Notes: a model not told the origin generated them from the sequence alone. A stretch of DNA of 64,000 nt from an uncultured Anaeromusa sp. (GCF_963668665.1 NZ_OY764902.1:1057501-1121500), one strand, 5' to 3'. Positions 16,858-27,447 are shown, numbered from the stretch's first letter. Translations and numbers: made by a program.

Positions 16858-17760
16858 TCAAAAACTCCCCACAGGGCTGATGGCAATTTGCGCCGTCATA
16901 TTCCAGCGCAAACGCTCATCCCAGCTTGCCGGCGCAATCGTCACCGTATAGGTAATATCGCCGCGTTTCTTCTCGCCGTAAGGACGGATAAACTTCACCC
17001 GCCCCTGCAGCTCCAGATCCGGAATGCCGTCAAAGGTAAGCGTCACTGGCGCTCCTTCCCGCACTTTGGCAATAGAAAGCTCCGTTAAATCGTCACTGCG
17101 CACTTCCCATTCGCTTTCATCGGCAATACGCACCAGCACCGTCCCGATATCGGCACGTTCCCCGAGACGCTTGTCCAGATACGACACCCGCCCAGCCATC
17201 GGCGCACGCAGCTCGCTCTTGTCCAAAATCTCCTGACTCTCCCGCAGCGACTCCTGCTGAGTCCGCCATTCCTCCTTAGCCTGGACCAACACCGTCAGGC
17301 TGCGTTCTAGCATCGTCTGCGCCTGATCCATCTGCTGTCTGGAAATGCCCCCGTTATCCGCCAATTGGCGCTGCCGGAACCACTCTCTTCTGGCATCCGC
17401 CAGATTGACCTCAGCCTGTCCCACCGCTGCCGCCGCTTTGGCTGCAGCGGCGTCAACGCTCCGCACCCGCGCCTGGACGTCCTGTCGCACCAAGCGCAGC
17501 AAAGGCTGCCCTTGCCACACCAATTCCCCCTCTTGCACAAAAATCTCGCCAATAGTGCCCTCCACCGGCATGACGATTTGCGCATAGCGCACCGGAAATA
17601 CAATTCCTTCCGAAAGCACCCTGCCGTCATCTTTCACAGGCGGCAGCGCCTGCGGTTCCTGGCGGCCGCTCTGCCAATACCACCAGCCGCCGCCAGCCGC
17701 CACGAGGAACAGTAAAAGCAGCAGCCCGTATTTTCTTTTTTTAAAGCCTGTAGCTTCCAT
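16858..17760 (-). CDS. HlyD/MacA-like periplasmic adaptor of an ABC exporter
   Basis: 300 residues. One N-terminal membrane anchor (YGLLLLLFLVAAGGGWWYW), then barrel-sandwich half (RYAQIVMPVEGTIGEIFVQEGELVWQGQPLLRLV), a helical hairpin about 95-170 with many Ala/Gln/Arg, the second lipoyl half (SELRAPMAGRVSYLDKRLGERADIGTVLVRI) and a beta-barrel. No lipobox. It forms a tripartite set with the permease and ATPase encoded just upstream: MacA-like role between inner membrane and periplasm. GGGGGA lies about eight bases before the ATG. 20 bases separate it from the permease gene. Confidence 0.88.
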   Translation of the reverse strand: MEATGFKKRKYGLLLLLFLVAAGGGWWYWQSGRQEPQALPPVKDDGRVLSEGIVFPVRYAQIVMPVEGTIGEIFVQEGELVWQGQPLLRLVRQDVQARVRSVDAAAAKAAAAVGQAEVNLADARREWFRQRQLADNGGISRQQMDQAQTMLERSLTVLVQAKEEWRTQQESLRESQEILDKSELRAPMAGRVSYLDKRLGERADIGTVLVRIADESEWEVRSDDLTELSIAKVREGAPVTLTFDGIPDLELQGRVKFIRPYGEKKRGDITYTVTIAPASWDERLRWNMTAQIAISPVGSF

Positions 17761-17780
17761 ACAGCATCCCCCGCTTATCG

Positions 17781-20225
17781 TTACTCATAACTGATGACAT
17801 CCCGCACACACAGACGTGTCGCATTGTACGCCGGCAGCAAGCTGGCAGCCACCGCCAAAAATAAAGACAGCCCCAGCCAAACAGCCCAACCGAACAAACT
17901 GAAAGAAAACGTCAACGGCGCCTGAATGAAAAGCATCCCCACTTGATAACTGAGCAGCATGGCGATGGGCAGGGCCAGCAGCGATGCCGCCAGCCAGCTC
18001 AACAGACCGATACAAAGGGCCTCTACAACAAATACCTTGCCCACAGCCAGGCTGGAGGCGCCAATGGCGCGCATGACGCCAATTTCCCGGGTGCGCTCCA
18101 GCACGTTGATACTCATGGTGCCTGCCAATCCCAACGCCCCCACCAACGCCAACAGCAGCGCCATAAACAGCAAGAAGGTCGTAAGAATATCAAACTGCGA
18201 ACGCAAGCGTTCCTTCTGTTCCCAGGTAATGTCCACGTTTTGGACGCGCAAATTGTTTTTCTTCAAATGAGACTCTAACTCCCGCCCCAGCTGAGACTGC
18301 GCCTGCTGTGAATCCGCAGCAGCCACAATCTGCACGGAACGCGCCTTGCCTGCCGCCTGGGTAACGCGGCTCAGCCAAGCGTAAGGAGCATAGCAAATAG
18401 GACCTGTCAGCTGGCTTTGCGCCACCCCCACCACCACGCACCTAAGACGTCGGTTAGCCACTTTGATCACCCCGACTTCTCCCAGACGCAAGTGAGGATT
18501 ATCTTTGAAAACCTCCGTATTGATGACAATGGCGTTCTCGTCCTCCGGCAACAGCCACCGCCCCTGCACAAGACGGGGGGCAATCATTTCCGTATCTACC
18601 GGCGGCGCCAGCAAAAACACATTCTTGCTGGCTTCGTCTTCCGCTTGCTTGCTGTCCTCATGCAGAATTCGCCCGGAATTAAAGCCCCAGGCTTCCGCGC
18701 GTTTCACCCCGGGCACCTTCAGCACTTCCTGCTCCACCCGCTCGGCCCGGTAGTTTTGCGTAAACGTAACCGCCACGTCATATTGAAAATACTCCAACGC
18801 CTTATCCAAGGTGGCATACAAGGAAGCTCTTACCGAAAATACCGCCATAAATACAGTTCCCGCCATCATCAGCGTCAACAGCGTCAGCGCCAGACGCCCT
18901 TTGCGGCGAAAGGTATTGCGCAGCGACAAGAGCACAGGCCTCGACAACGGCTGCAAGCGGCCCAGTATCCAATCCATGCCGCGATCCACCCGGCCGCTGG
19001 CCGCCACAGAGCCAATGCCGTAATCACTTACCGCTTCCCGCACCGTTACGCCGGTTCCCTGCCAGATCGGCCACAGCGCCGCCGCCAGAGGCACCGCCAG
19101 CGCTACTGCCGCCTCCAGCAGCACAACTGGCAGAGGCCACTCAAGACCGCCGGAATTAAAATTGAAGGCCGCTGCCATAAAGACGGTCACCTGCTGCGCC
19201 GCCACTGCTCCTAAGGGAGCCGCCACCGCCAGGGCCAACACGCCGTACGCCGCTACCAGGGTCAAATACATGCGCATCAGCTGCGCTCTTTTAGCGCCAA
19301 TCGCTTTCATAATGCCCACTTGGCGCACTTGCTGCGTCAAAATAGCAGAAACCGTATTCACCAGCAGCAACGCCCCCAACAGCAGCGACAGCACGCCCAA
19401 CACCGCCAGCAGAAGCAGCAGCGCGTCGATGGCCCCCTGTAGCTGGTGCTCGCCAGGCTTGTTCACTTGCAGCCAAAATACGGTCGTGTCTCCTTGCTCC
19501 AGCTTATTCCAGGCTCTGCGCCCCACCGCTTCGATGGCCTGAACCGCACTTTCCTTATCCTTGCCGGCCAGCACCGACGGCTGCAAAATAAAGTTTACCT
19601 GATCCAGCCGTCTTTCTTCATCCAGCTTCTCTAAGGTATCCATAGTAATGTAACCATAGGCGCGGCCAGTAAAGACGCTGGGAATCTGGCTGGCGTCATA
19701 CACCCGGCCGCTCACCTTCATCAAGCGCGTGCGCCCAGCCGCTGTTTCCACCTTCATATACTGACCGATGCTCAGTCCCAACTCCTTAAAGGAGGAACGC
19801 TCCAGCAGCACCTCGCCGTCTCGGGCCGGCCAGGCCCCAGCCTCGCTTTTTACAAGATTGACCTTTTGCTTGTCATAGTCAGGAATGGCAATCAGCCACA
19901 TCTGGCGCCACTGACCGTCCCCGCCGCGCACGCGCAGATCCACATTGCGCCGTCCTTCGGCCTCCTTGACGCCGCGAAGACTGCGAACGCTCTGCACCAG
20001 TTCTTCGTCGAAAGGATCCGAGTATACTGCGGCATTCGCAGGCGCCGCCATCGTCCAGCTTTGGGTCAAATCTCTGGAAAACATCAAATAGGAACTATAG
20101 ACCATGCCTACCGCAAAAACGCCGACAGCAATAGAAAGCACCACCAGCAGCGTGCGCAGCTTGTTGCCCCAAAGATCGGCCCACACCTTGCGCCAGCGAG
20201 GCCGCAGCCAAGCGCCCCTAGCCAT
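17781..20225 (-). CDS. ABC transporter permease with two FtsX domains
   Basis: 814 residues. One N-terminal membrane helix ([22 protein letters not shown]), a large periplasmic domain with MacB-PCD character, then FtsX domain 1 (about 265-400: [23 protein letters not shown]... [19 protein letters not shown]), a second helix and periplasmic domain, and FtsX domain 2 (about 680-800: [23 protein letters not shown]). The duplicated xxGIMxAIGA coupling-helix motif is diagnostic. The predicted topology matches the DevC/LolC/ABC-2-like lipoprotein or peptide exporters rather than an importer. Overlaps the ATPase gene by eight bases. Confidence 0.9.
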   Translation of the reverse strand: MARGAWLRPRWRKVWADLWGNKLRTLLVVLSIAVGVFAVGMVYSSYLMFSRDLTQSWTMAAPANAAVYSDPFDEELVQSVRSLRGVKEAEGRRNVDLRVRGGDGQWRQMWLIAIPDYDKQKVNLVKSEAGAWPARDGEVLLERSSFKELGLSIGQYMKVETAAGRTRLMKVSGRVYDASQIPSVFTGRAYGYITMDTLEKLDEERRLDQVNFILQPSVLAGKDKESAVQAIEAVGRRAWNKLEQGDTTVFWLQVNKPGEHQLQGAIDALLLLLAVLGVLSLLLGALLLVNTVSAILTQQVRQVGIMKAIGAKRAQLMRMYLTLVAAYGVLALAVAAPLGAVAAQQVTVFMAAAFNFNSGGLEWPLPVVLLEAAVALAVPLAAALWPIWQGTGVTVREAVSDYGIGSVAASGRVDRGMDWILGRLQPLSRPVLLSLRNTFRRKGRLALTLLTLMMAGTVFMAVFSVRASLYATLDKALEYFQYDVAVTFTQNYRAERVEQEVLKVPGVKRAEAWGFNSGRILHEDSKQAEDEASKNVFLLAPPVDTEMIAPRLVQGRWLLPEDENAIVINTEVFKDNPHLRLGEVGVIKVANRRLRCVVVGVAQSQLTGPICYAPYAWLSRVTQAAGKARSVQIVAAADSQQAQSQLGRELESHLKKNNLRVQNVDITWEQKERLRSQFDILTTFLLFMALLLALVGALGLAGTMSINVLERTREIGVMRAIGASSLAVGKVFVVEALCIGLLSWLAASLLALPIAMLLSYQVGMLFIQAPLTFSFSLFGWAVWLGLSLFLAVAASLLPAYNATRLCVRDVISYE

Positions 20226-20973
20226 CTGCGGCCGCCCCGTCGGCCTCTAAAATCAGCCCTTCCGCTACGGTAACAATGCGGCTGCCTTGACGAGCCAACT
20301 CACCGTCGTGAGTAACCATAATAATGGTTTTTCCCGCTTGCGACAGCCTTTTGAACAAAGCAATCACCGCCTCCGCCGTCTTGGTGTCCAAATTTCCTGT
20401 AGGCTCATCCGCCACCAACAGCGGCGGATCATTGGCGAGCGAGCGGGCAATAGCCACCCGCTGCTGTTGTCCGCCGGACAAATTAGCCGGCAGCTTGTCC
20501 GCCTGATCGGCTACGCCAACGAGATCCAACAGATCCAACGCCCGCTGCGGCCGTTCCTCCCACGCATGGACATTGCAGAAATCCATAGGGAGCATAACAT
20601 TTTCCAAGGCCGTCAAAGTAGGCAGCAACTGAAAGAACTGAAAGACCACCCCCACCGTCCGCCCCCGCCAAATAGCGCTTTGATTCTCCGAAAGACGGTG
20701 CACTGGCGTTCCCGCCACCCAGACTTCCCCTGCCGTAGGCCTGTCAATGCCTGTGATCATATTGATCAGCGTCGATTTGCCGCTCCCTGACTTGCCAATG
20801 ACCGCCACAAACTCTCCAGCAGCTACAGTCAGATTGACGCCTTTCAGGGCCGAAAACTCGCCGGCGCCAGTAACATAGGTCTTGCAGACCCCCTGCAGCT
20901 CTACCGCCCAGGCAGCTTCTTTCGCCGCAATGTCCACCGCTTCTTCCAGCCAAAACCGCCAGCCTTTTCCCAT
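20218..20973 (-). CDS. ABC transporter ATP-binding protein (MacB/LolD type)
   Basis: 251 residues. Walker [11 protein letters not shown]-loop [18 protein letters not shown] (the [11 protein letters not shown] stretch is typical of the LolD/MacB group), signature LSGGQQQR, Walker [13 protein letters not shown], switch His MVTHD. About 20 extra residues precede the domain. It powers the FtsX-type permease encoded downstream with an overlap, with the adaptor next. Nine bases separate it from the HD gene upstream, so ppx-HD-ABC genes probably share one transcript. Confidence 0.93.
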   Translation of the reverse strand: MGKGWRFWLEEAVDIAAKEAAWAVELQGVCKTYVTGAGEFSALKGVNLTVAAGEFVAVIGKSGSGKSTLINMITGIDRPTAGEVWVAGTPVHRLSENQSAIWRGRTVGVVFQFFQLLPTLTALENVMLPMDFCNVHAWEERPQRALDLLDLVGVADQADKLPANLSGGQQQRVAIARSLANDPPLLVADEPTGNLDTKTAEAVIALFKRLSQAGKTIIMVTHDGELARQGSRIVTVAEGLILEADGAAADG

Positions 20974-20982
20974 AGCAGCCTC

Positions 20983-21768
20983 CTATGCCTCTGTTGCCAA
21001 CCGCCGCTTCACACAAGCCTCTACCGCCTGCCCAATCCGAACCTTTGCCTCTCCCTCCGGCAGAGCCGCCAGCATCAGCGGTAAGAATCCGGCCCGGTCA
21101 ACATAACGTACGGCTTCCACCGTATTGAGATCATACACCCAAGAAATGCGAAAGGCCTGCTGATCCGCCGCTGTTTTCACCTGCGCCGGCAAGCCCAGCC
21201 TCCCGGCAGCCACCATATCGGCAATTTCCTCGGACACGCCGCCTGCTTGGGAAATTCCGTCAGTAGGCGGCATGCGATATTCTTTGTCTGTTGTAAGCAT
21301 GTCGAAAATATCCAGCTTGTCCGCATCCCGGACCACTTGCGCCGGCAGCCACGCCGCCCCAGCGGCTTCTGGCGGCAACGCCCGCTTGTTGTGCCAGACC
21401 ACCGCCTGCCGCAGCACTACCGCCGCTTCCGGCGGCAGCCACTGCCAGACGCCTTCTTCATCCAGCGTTTTAGCGCCCAAGTCTGCATGATCCACCGACA
21501 ATAAGTCCCGAAACGTCCGATACTGCCAATATTGCGGAAAACGTCCCACATCATGGAGCAAGGCCGCAACATCCACCAAAGCCAATTCCTGCGCCGGCAA
21601 TTCTCTTGGGTGCATCAATTGCCGCGCAATATTCCTTACCCGCGCCGTGTGAGCCACCTTCAGCCGCACATGGTAATCGGTCTCTTCATCTCGTCCCCAA
21701 AAACGCCGCACATAGGACTCCCACCAAGAAGCCAGCGTTTTCTGCCACGGGACCGTCATTTCCGTCAT
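20983..21768 (-). CDS. HD-domain phosphohydrolase
   Basis: 261 residues. Metal-dependent phosphohydrolase fold: VAHTARVRNIARQL (first His), VDVAALLHDVGRFPQYWQY (HD pair), VDHADLGAKTL, AVVWHNKRALPP (His), and RDADKLDIFDML (last Asp). All ligand positions are present, so catalysis is plausible; substrate unknown (nucleotides or phosphoesters in the family). The ATG overlaps the stop of the upstream ppx gene (TAATG), which argues for translational coupling to it. Start choice is constrained by that overlap. Confidence 0.88.
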   Translation of the reverse strand: MTEMTVPWQKTLASWWESYVRRFWGRDEETDYHVRLKVAHTARVRNIARQLMHPRELPAQELALVDVAALLHDVGRFPQYWQYRTFRDLLSVDHADLGAKTLDEEGVWQWLPPEAAVVLRQAVVWHNKRALPPEAAGAAWLPAQVVRDADKLDIFDMLTTDKEYRMPPTDGISQAGGVSEEIADMVAAGRLGLPAQVKTAADQQAFRISWVYDLNTVEAVRYVDRAGFLPLMLAALPEGEAKVRIGQAVEACVKRRLATEA

Positions 21769-23291
21769 TACGCCATCACCGTCAATTCCAGATTGAATTC
21801 CTTTTTAAAAGCTTTTTTCAGCTTATTCACGTTTTCTTGTTCAATAACCGCCGCTTCCCGCAGTTCTAGTTCCAAGAGAGCCAACCCGTTTTCCAGGTCA
21901 AAACCCGCCTTCACCCGGCGTACCAGCTGCATTTGCGTCGTATCCAACGCTTCCGCCACGGCGAGCAGCAAACTCAGCTTGCGCGCCCGCATCCAGTCTC
22001 CCTCGTCCAGAAATTCGCTATACATGCGGTTGCGAACGTATTTCATAGAAAGACCGTTATGCCAGCCAGCCATTACGGCGCACAACATCTGCTCTCTGTG
22101 GGTCAGACCGAAAAGCCGGGCGTTCTCCACCAAATAAGCGCTGTGCCGGGGATGATCGTAATAATTGATGGAAATGCCGATATCATGCAGCAAGGCCGAC
22201 ACGCGCAGCAACCTCCGCTCCCGCGCCCCCAGCTCCGCCCGATCTCCCCAGCCCTGCCAAAGTTGATCCGCCAAGCTAGCCACATGCTGCGCGTGCGTTT
22301 CATCCAAATTATAGGACAACATCATATTATGCGTACTATGCTCTAAAATATCCCGTACCAATTCCCCCTCGCCATGACGCGACTGGTAATACTGCATAAA
22401 CAAACCTTCGCGCACGCCGCAGCCGCTTACCAGAAACTGCTGGCTGGAGGTTATGTCAAACAGTGCATTAACAATCGCCAGGCCCGGCACAATAATATCC
22501 GCCCGTTCATTACTTAACCCTGGCACTTTGCGGCGCTGGGACAACGTCATCCCCGCCAAACTGCGGTAGAGTTCCTGGAACGCCATTTTCCCGAGGCGAT
22601 AATTATGCACTTTGGGAAAAGGATAGCCTTTTTTGCGTTGATCCATTTTGGCAATGTTCCGCGCCGTGCCGCCAATGCCAATCAGCGGTACGCCGCTGTC
22701 CTTAAGCCAGCTTAAGCCTACCAACTGATCCCACAAATGATTTTGCAGTTCCAGCAGTTTTTTCTCGTTCGGCCGCGCCCCCAGGTACTCCGTCAGCGTC
22801 ACCGCGCCAAAAGGCATACTGACCGCGGTCTGCGCTTTGCGCCCTTTAATTAGTGTCAACTCGGTACTAGCGCCGCCCAAGTCGAACACAATGCCTTCTT
22901 CAATATCCAAGGTGTTTACTACGCCCAAATACCCCAATTTTGCTTCCGCTTCGCCACTGATCACCCGCAGCGGAATGCCTGTCTCTTTTTTAGCTTGCCG
23001 CAAAAAATCAGCGCCATTTTTAGCATTGCGCACCGCCGCGGTCGCTACGGCCAAGACCTTATCCACTTTAAACAACTGGTTCATATGGGCAAACACCTGC
23101 AGCGTGCCTACCGCCCGCCGCATAGCCGCCTCCTGCAATTGCCCCGTAGCGGCTAAGCCTTCCCCCAGCCGGACCGTCTCTTTTTGATTATATACCAAAT
23201 TATAGGCGCCTCTTCGGTCAATATCCACCACAATCAGCCGCGCCGAGTTCGATCCCAGGTCAATAATAGCCACCCGTTCCCGCTCTTTCAT
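21768..23291 (-). CDS. ppx: Exopolyphosphatase / pppGpp phosphohydrolase with C-terminal HD domain
   Basis: 507 residues. ASKHA-fold Ppx/GppA: phosphate loop 1 VAIIDLGSNSARLIVVDI, ATAAVRNAKNG, SGEAEAKLGYLGV, loop 2 VFDLGGASTELTLIKG, then GIGGTARNIAKMD. C-terminal HD-like region about 310-500 with VSALLHDIGISINYYDH and MAGWHNG. All motifs needed for phosphatase activity are intact. It would release phosphate from polyphosphate chains or act on pppGpp. It is divergent from a paralogous but degraded gene (23478) followed by ppk, so synthesis and breakdown of polyphosphate are encoded side by side. The start has GGAAAG upstream. Confidence 0.92.
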   Translation of the reverse strand: MKERERVAIIDLGSNSARLIVVDIDRRGAYNLVYNQKETVRLGEGLAATGQLQEAAMRRAVGTLQVFAHMNQLFKVDKVLAVATAAVRNAKNGADFLRQAKKETGIPLRVISGEAEAKLGYLGVVNTLDIEEGIVFDLGGASTELTLIKGRKAQTAVSMPFGAVTLTEYLGARPNEKKLLELQNHLWDQLVGLSWLKDSGVPLIGIGGTARNIAKMDQRKKGYPFPKVHNYRLGKMAFQELYRSLAGMTLSQRRKVPGLSNERADIIVPGLAIVNALFDITSSQQFLVSGCGVREGLFMQYYQSRHGEGELVRDILEHSTHNMMLSYNLDETHAQHVASLADQLWQGWGDRAELGARERRLLRVSALLHDIGISINYYDHPRHSAYLVENARLFGLTHREQMLCAVMAGWHNGLSMKYVRNRMYSEFLDEGDWMRARKLSLLLAVAEALDTTQMQLVRRVKAGFDLENGLALLELELREAAVIEQENVNKLKKAFKKEFNLELTVMA

Positions 23292-23477
23292 GCCAAGACT
23301 TCCTTTCTCCGTACACTGCCTCTTCTCTATATTCGCGTTTTATAAAAAAATCCTGCAAAAAAAGCGAAAAACATTCCTGCAGTGTCGAGATTTTACACAA
23401 CCTTAAAGTAACGCGGCAGGGATTTGGGCATCTGCAGGGAGAATGTACTTAAAAACGTAATGCCGCGAGGTGATTTC

Positions 23478-25028
23478 ATGCACAAAAACCATCCCAGTCT
23501 CTTTGCAGCCATTCATGTAGGCTCTGAGCAAGTCAGCCTGCAAATTGTAGAATACCGCAATTTAGAAACCATACACGTTCTTGAGAACATACACCGGCAG
23601 ATTTCTTTGGGCGAAGAAACCTTTCAAACCGGACGCATCGGCACCGACACGGTGGCTGAGCTGTGCGATATTCTTAAAGGATTTCGCCGCAAGCTGACGG
23701 AATACGGGGTGCGCGATTACCGCCTCATGGCGACTACTGCCATTCGCGAGGCCGCCAATCAACCCTATATTATCGACCAAATTCAAATTAAAGCCGACCT
23801 AGAGGCAGAGGTCATCGACATGCCTCAGGAAATCTTTTTTAAATATGTGGCGATTTTTCGCAAAATGCAAGTTCTCGGCTTAACAGCCGGCAAGGAAGCT
23901 TTGCTCTTTGTAGACATTACTTCCGGCGGCTTGGGCATCACCCTCTACCGCAACGGCCGCATTCTCTACCAACAGAATATCCACATCGGCGTGCTGCGCA
24001 TCAAAGAAAGCTTCAATAAAACCCAGCGAGACTCCCTCTCCTTTCAGCAAGCCTTAGGCGAATACATTTTCAGCGTCATCGAGCCGGTTCGGCCAGCCCT
24101 GGCGGGGCACACCATCCGCTATGTAGTCCTCTCCGGGCCGGATACGGAGCTGTTTTTGCAGATGTTGGGCCGCAAAACACGCTGCGCCCTGGACTCGGTC
24201 AAGCAGGAAGAGTTTCTGGTGCTGTACAAGCGTTTGCATAAGCTCAACCTCTCCCAAGTCATGCAGGCCTTCGCCCTCACTGAAGCCAAGGCGGACATGG
24301 CCTTACCGACCATCATCCTGTACCAGCAGCTGCTTTCTCTCTGCCAAGCCCAGGAACTGGCGGTCGTCAACGATCAATTTCTCGACGGCATGACGGTCTG
24401 CCATCTCGCCCAAAAGACGAAGCATCCTTGGCTGGATGAAATCGACAAACAGACCTTCAGCCTCATCCGCTCGTTGGCTAAAAAATACCAGCAGCACGAC
24501 GGCCACTCCGAAGCGGTTGCAGCAGTCTCCTTGCAACTTTTCGACAAACTTCACCGCGCCCATGGCCTAGGCAAACGGGAACGGCAGCTCCTTGAAGGCG
24601 CCGCTCTTTTGCACGACATCGGCAAATTCGTCAGCCTGCGCAGCCATTACTTGTTTTCACACCGCCTTATTTTGTCTTCGGACATTCTCGGTTTTTCGGA
24701 AAAAGAAAAACTGATCATGGCCTGCGTAGCGCAATACCATTCCAAAGGCACGCCGCAGCCTTCTGATCCGACTTTGAGCGGCTTGAGCGTGCAAGAACAA
24801 ATGACAGTAGCCAAATTGGCCGCCATCATTCGTCTGGCTGACGCCATTGATCGCACGCATCGTCAAAAAGCACTCAAAATCGAATTGACCTTTCGCGGCG
24901 AAGAGCTGCTCGTCACCGTCACCACCCGCGAAGATTACGCGCTGGAACAATGGACCTTTGCCGACAAAGCTTCCTTTTTTGAGAACGTCTTCGGCATCCG
25001 TCCCATCTTAATACGACAGGCAGGTTGA
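23478..25028 (+). CDS. Ppx/GppA-like HD protein with degraded phosphatase motifs
   Basis: 516 residues, same architecture as the divergent ppx. Loop 1 reads FAAIHVGSEQVSLQIVEY instead of DLGSNS-x-RL, and loop 2 reads FVDITSGGLGITLYRNG instead of DxGGGS. The middle motif is kept (MATTAIREAANQ). The HD domain keeps GAALLHDIGKFVSLRSH. So the ASKHA active site has lost its nucleotide- and phosphate-binding residues while the HD site looks functional. It is four bases from ppk, hence probably co-transcribed and possibly a regulator or partner of the kinase; that is inference. Start: ATG 23478 with GCGAGGTG upstream; an ATG at 23424 has no Shine-Dalgarno. Confidence 0.88.
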   Translation: MHKNHPSLFAAIHVGSEQVSLQIVEYRNLETIHVLENIHRQISLGEETFQTGRIGTDTVAELCDILKGFRRKLTEYGVRDYRLMATTAIREAANQPYIIDQIQIKADLEAEVIDMPQEIFFKYVAIFRKMQVLGLTAGKEALLFVDITSGGLGITLYRNGRILYQQNIHIGVLRIKESFNKTQRDSLSFQQALGEYIFSVIEPVRPALAGHTIRYVVLSGPDTELFLQMLGRKTRCALDSVKQEEFLVLYKRLHKLNLSQVMQAFALTEAKADMALPTIILYQQLLSLCQAQELAVVNDQFLDGMTVCHLAQKTKHPWLDEIDKQTFSLIRSLAKKYQQHDGHSEAVAAVSLQLFDKLHRAHGLGKRERQLLEGAALLHDIGKFVSLRSHYLFSHRLILSSDILGFSEKEKLIMACVAQYHSKGTPQPSDPTLSGLSVQEQMTVAKLAAIIRLADAIDRTHRQKALKIELTFRGEELLVTVTTREDYALEQWTFADKASFFENVFGIRPILIRQAG

Positions 25029-25032
25029 TACC

Positions 25033-27132
25033 ATGTTTGATAAACCGGAATACTTTTTTAATCGCGAACTAAGCTGGCTCAAGTTCAACAACCGCGTCCT
25101 CAGCGAAGCAGGCGACACGGCAACGCCTCTTTTGGAACGGCTGCGCTTTATCGCCATCACCGCCTCCAACTTAGATGAATTTTTCATGATCCGCGTCGCC
25201 GGCCTCAAACATCAATTAGAGTCAGGCATCAATAAAACCGATGCCGCCGGACTCACTGTCGCCCAGCAATTAGAGCGCATTTCCGAAACGGCTCACGAGC
25301 TGGTTAAAAACCAGTATAAACAGCTGCGCGCCATCATTCCCGCCTTATGCGACGCTGCGCTCTGCCTGCGCAGCATTGACTCGTTATCGCCTCAACAGCA
25401 AGAATGGCTGGACCACACCTTCCACCGCACGATTTACCCGGTTCTCACTCCCCTGGGCGTAGACGCCAGCCACCCCTTCCCCTTCTTGGCCAACCGCAGC
25501 CTGAATCTGGCAGTACAGCTAACCCACCCTGACGAAGAAGAACCGGCGATCGCCATTATTCCCGTACCTTCGGTACTGCCCCGTTTGCTGGAAGTCCCTT
25601 TCGCGCCGCAAGAAGAACGTCATTTCCTGTTTTTAGAGGATATCATCGCCGCCTACTGCTCCCGCCTGTTTCAGGGCTATACTTTGAGTCAGCCGCTCTT
25701 CTTCCGCATCACGCGCAATGCCGACATGTTCATCGACGAGGACGAAGCCGAAGACCTGCTGGAAGAGGTGGAAAGCGCCCTCAAACAACGCAAGCGAGGC
25801 CCGGCGGTACGCCTGGAAGTCTCCAAGCACGGGAACAAGGAACTGCAGGCAGCGTTGCAGGAAGAGCTGGATATTGCAGGACAGGATATCTACGAAATTA
25901 ACGGACCTTTGGATACTAGCTGTTTTTTCCGTTTCGCCGATATTTCCGGCGCCGCTCATTTGCGTCATGCGCCTTACCAGGCCCCCCTGCCGGCGGCCCT
26001 GGCCGAAGCAGAAGATATCTTCGCCGCCATCCGCCAGGGCGATATTTTGCTGCACCATCCCTACGAAAGCTTTGAGCCGGTAGTGGATTTCATCCGCCAA
26101 GCAGCCCTTGATCCCCAGGTATTGGCCATTAAGCAGACGCTGTACCGGGTCAGCGGCAATTCTCCCATTGTCCGAGCCCTTATGGAGGCCGCTGAGAACG
26201 GCAAGCAGGTCACGGTTCTCTTAGAGCTAAAAGCCCGCTTTGACGAAGAAAACAACATCCAATGGGCCAAACGCCTGGAAGAAGCCGGCGCGCATGTCAT
26301 CTACGGCTTGATGGGCCTGAAAACCCATTCCAAAATCGCCTTGGTCGTACGCCAGGAGGAAGACGGCATTTGCCGCTATGTGCATTTGGGCACCGGCAAC
26401 TACAACGATTCTACAGCCCGCATCTACACAGACCTGGGGCTTTTTACCGCCAACGACGCCTTTGGCGCCGACGCCTCGGCTTTCTTCAACATGCTTTCCG
26501 GCTACTCCGACCCGCCGGTATGGAATAAATTCATCGTAGCGCCGCTGAACATGAGGGAACGCTTTTACGAGCTTGTAGATGAGCAGATCGCCGCCGCCCA
26601 AAGCGGCCAGCCCGCGCACATCAGCGCCAAAATGAACTCTCTCATTGATAAAGGCATCATCCTCAAGCTCTACGAGGCCTCTGCCGCGGGCGTTTCCATC
26701 GACCTCATTATTCGCGGCATCTGCGGCCTGCGTCCAGGCATTGCAGGCGTCAGCGACAATATTACCGTCCGCAGCATTGTCGGCCGCTTCTTGGAACATC
26801 ACCGCATCTTTATTTTCGGCGTTGGCGACGACGCTAAAGCCTATCTTTCCAGCGCCGACTGGATGCCCCGCAACCTCAATGAGCGGGTGGAGCTGCTTTT
26901 TCCCATCGATGATGCTCGACACGCCGCTCGCATCCGCACTATGTTCAGCTTCTTTCTCAAGGACGGGCGCAAAGCCTACACCTTGCGTTCCGACGGCGTC
27001 TATCGCCGCGTAGACAAAAAAATTGACGCTTTTTCCAGCCAAGCGGAATTCTGCCGTCTAGCCCACAAGGCCGCGCAAAAGACCTGGACCCTGGAACAGC
27101 GCCTGCAGCCCATGCAGCGGAAAGACACCTAG
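25033..27132 (+). CDS. ppk: Polyphosphate kinase 1
   Basis: 699 residues, usual length. Domains in order: N-terminal helical (FFNRELSWLKFNNRVLSEA), head, and two phospholipase-D-like catalytic domains. Catalytic features: IRQGDILLHHPYESFEPVVDFI, IKQTLYRVSGNSPIV, and GLKTHSKIALV, whose His is the autophosphorylated residue, followed by HLGTGNYND. The second half has IRGICGLRPG and SADWMPRNLNERVE. It makes polyphosphate from ATP reversibly at the membrane. The four-base gap to the Ppx-like gene suggests coordinated expression. A family A/C repeat block and an intrinsic terminator follow. Confidence 0.97.
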   Translation: MFDKPEYFFNRELSWLKFNNRVLSEAGDTATPLLERLRFIAITASNLDEFFMIRVAGLKHQLESGINKTDAAGLTVAQQLERISETAHELVKNQYKQLRAIIPALCDAALCLRSIDSLSPQQQEWLDHTFHRTIYPVLTPLGVDASHPFPFLANRSLNLAVQLTHPDEEEPAIAIIPVPSVLPRLLEVPFAPQEERHFLFLEDIIAAYCSRLFQGYTLSQPLFFRITRNADMFIDEDEAEDLLEEVESALKQRKRGPAVRLEVSKHGNKELQAALQEELDIAGQDIYEINGPLDTSCFFRFADISGAAHLRHAPYQAPLPAALAEAEDIFAAIRQGDILLHHPYESFEPVVDFIRQAALDPQVLAIKQTLYRVSGNSPIVRALMEAAENGKQVTVLLELKARFDEENNIQWAKRLEEAGAHVIYGLMGLKTHSKIALVVRQEEDGICRYVHLGTGNYNDSTARIYTDLGLFTANDAFGADASAFFNMLSGYSDPPVWNKFIVAPLNMRERFYELVDEQIAAAQSGQPAHISAKMNSLIDKGIILKLYEASAAGVSIDLIIRGICGLRPGIAGVSDNITVRSIVGRFLEHHRIFIFGVGDDAKAYLSSADWMPRNLNERVELLFPIDDARHAARIRTMFSFFLKDGRKAYTLRSDGVYRRVDKKIDAFSSQAEFCRLAHKAAQKTWTLEQRLQPMQRKDT

Positions 27133-27166
27133 AAGAAGCAGAAAAGTTACGGGGAAATGAAATGTT

Positions 27167-27382
27167 AACAGGAGTAGCGGGAGTAGAGTGAGGGTACGAG
27201 AAGACAATAATAGGGATTGCTTCGCGTTGCTCGCAAAGACAAAAGTTAGTTTAAACGGTAGGACAGTACTTGGTACAATTTAGCCAGTTTATTCATGTCG
27301 TTGCGAGGACCGGAGTGACGCGGCAATCTCCTGACAAAATACATTTTTTCGAACCCTCCATTTACTCACTCTACTCCTGTTC
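27167..27382. repeat. Family A inverted pair enclosing a family C palindrome
   Basis: G-rich arm 27167-27200 (AACAGGAGTAGCGGGAG...), C-rich arm 27348-27382 (TTCGAACCCTCCATTTACTC...CTCCTGTTC). Between them lies family C copy 2 (27211-27331), with GGGATTGCTTCGCG at its left and CGCGGCAATCTCC at its right. The family A pair therefore looks like a host into which C was inserted, or the two form one composite. Confidence 0.75.
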
Positions 27383-27427
27383 AAAAATTCGTACCCCTTT
27401 CTTTTGTTCCATTTTCCTGTCCCCAAG

Positions 27428-27447
27428 AACCGCGCAAGCGGTTTTTT
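27428..27447 (+). terminator. Intrinsic terminator of the ppx-like/ppk operon
   Basis: AACCGC (27428-27433), 4-base loop, GCGGTT (27438-27443) and a T tract to 27447. It ends the transcript after the repeat block and 70 bases before the next start. Confidence 0.8.

Noticed and set aside
18417-19214. Open frame of 265 codons on the plus strand
   Set aside because: Antisense to the FtsX permease; His/Arg/Gln-rich and without translation signals.
26227-27042. Open frame of 271 codons on the minus strand
   Set aside because: Shadow of ppk, which is complete and of normal length.
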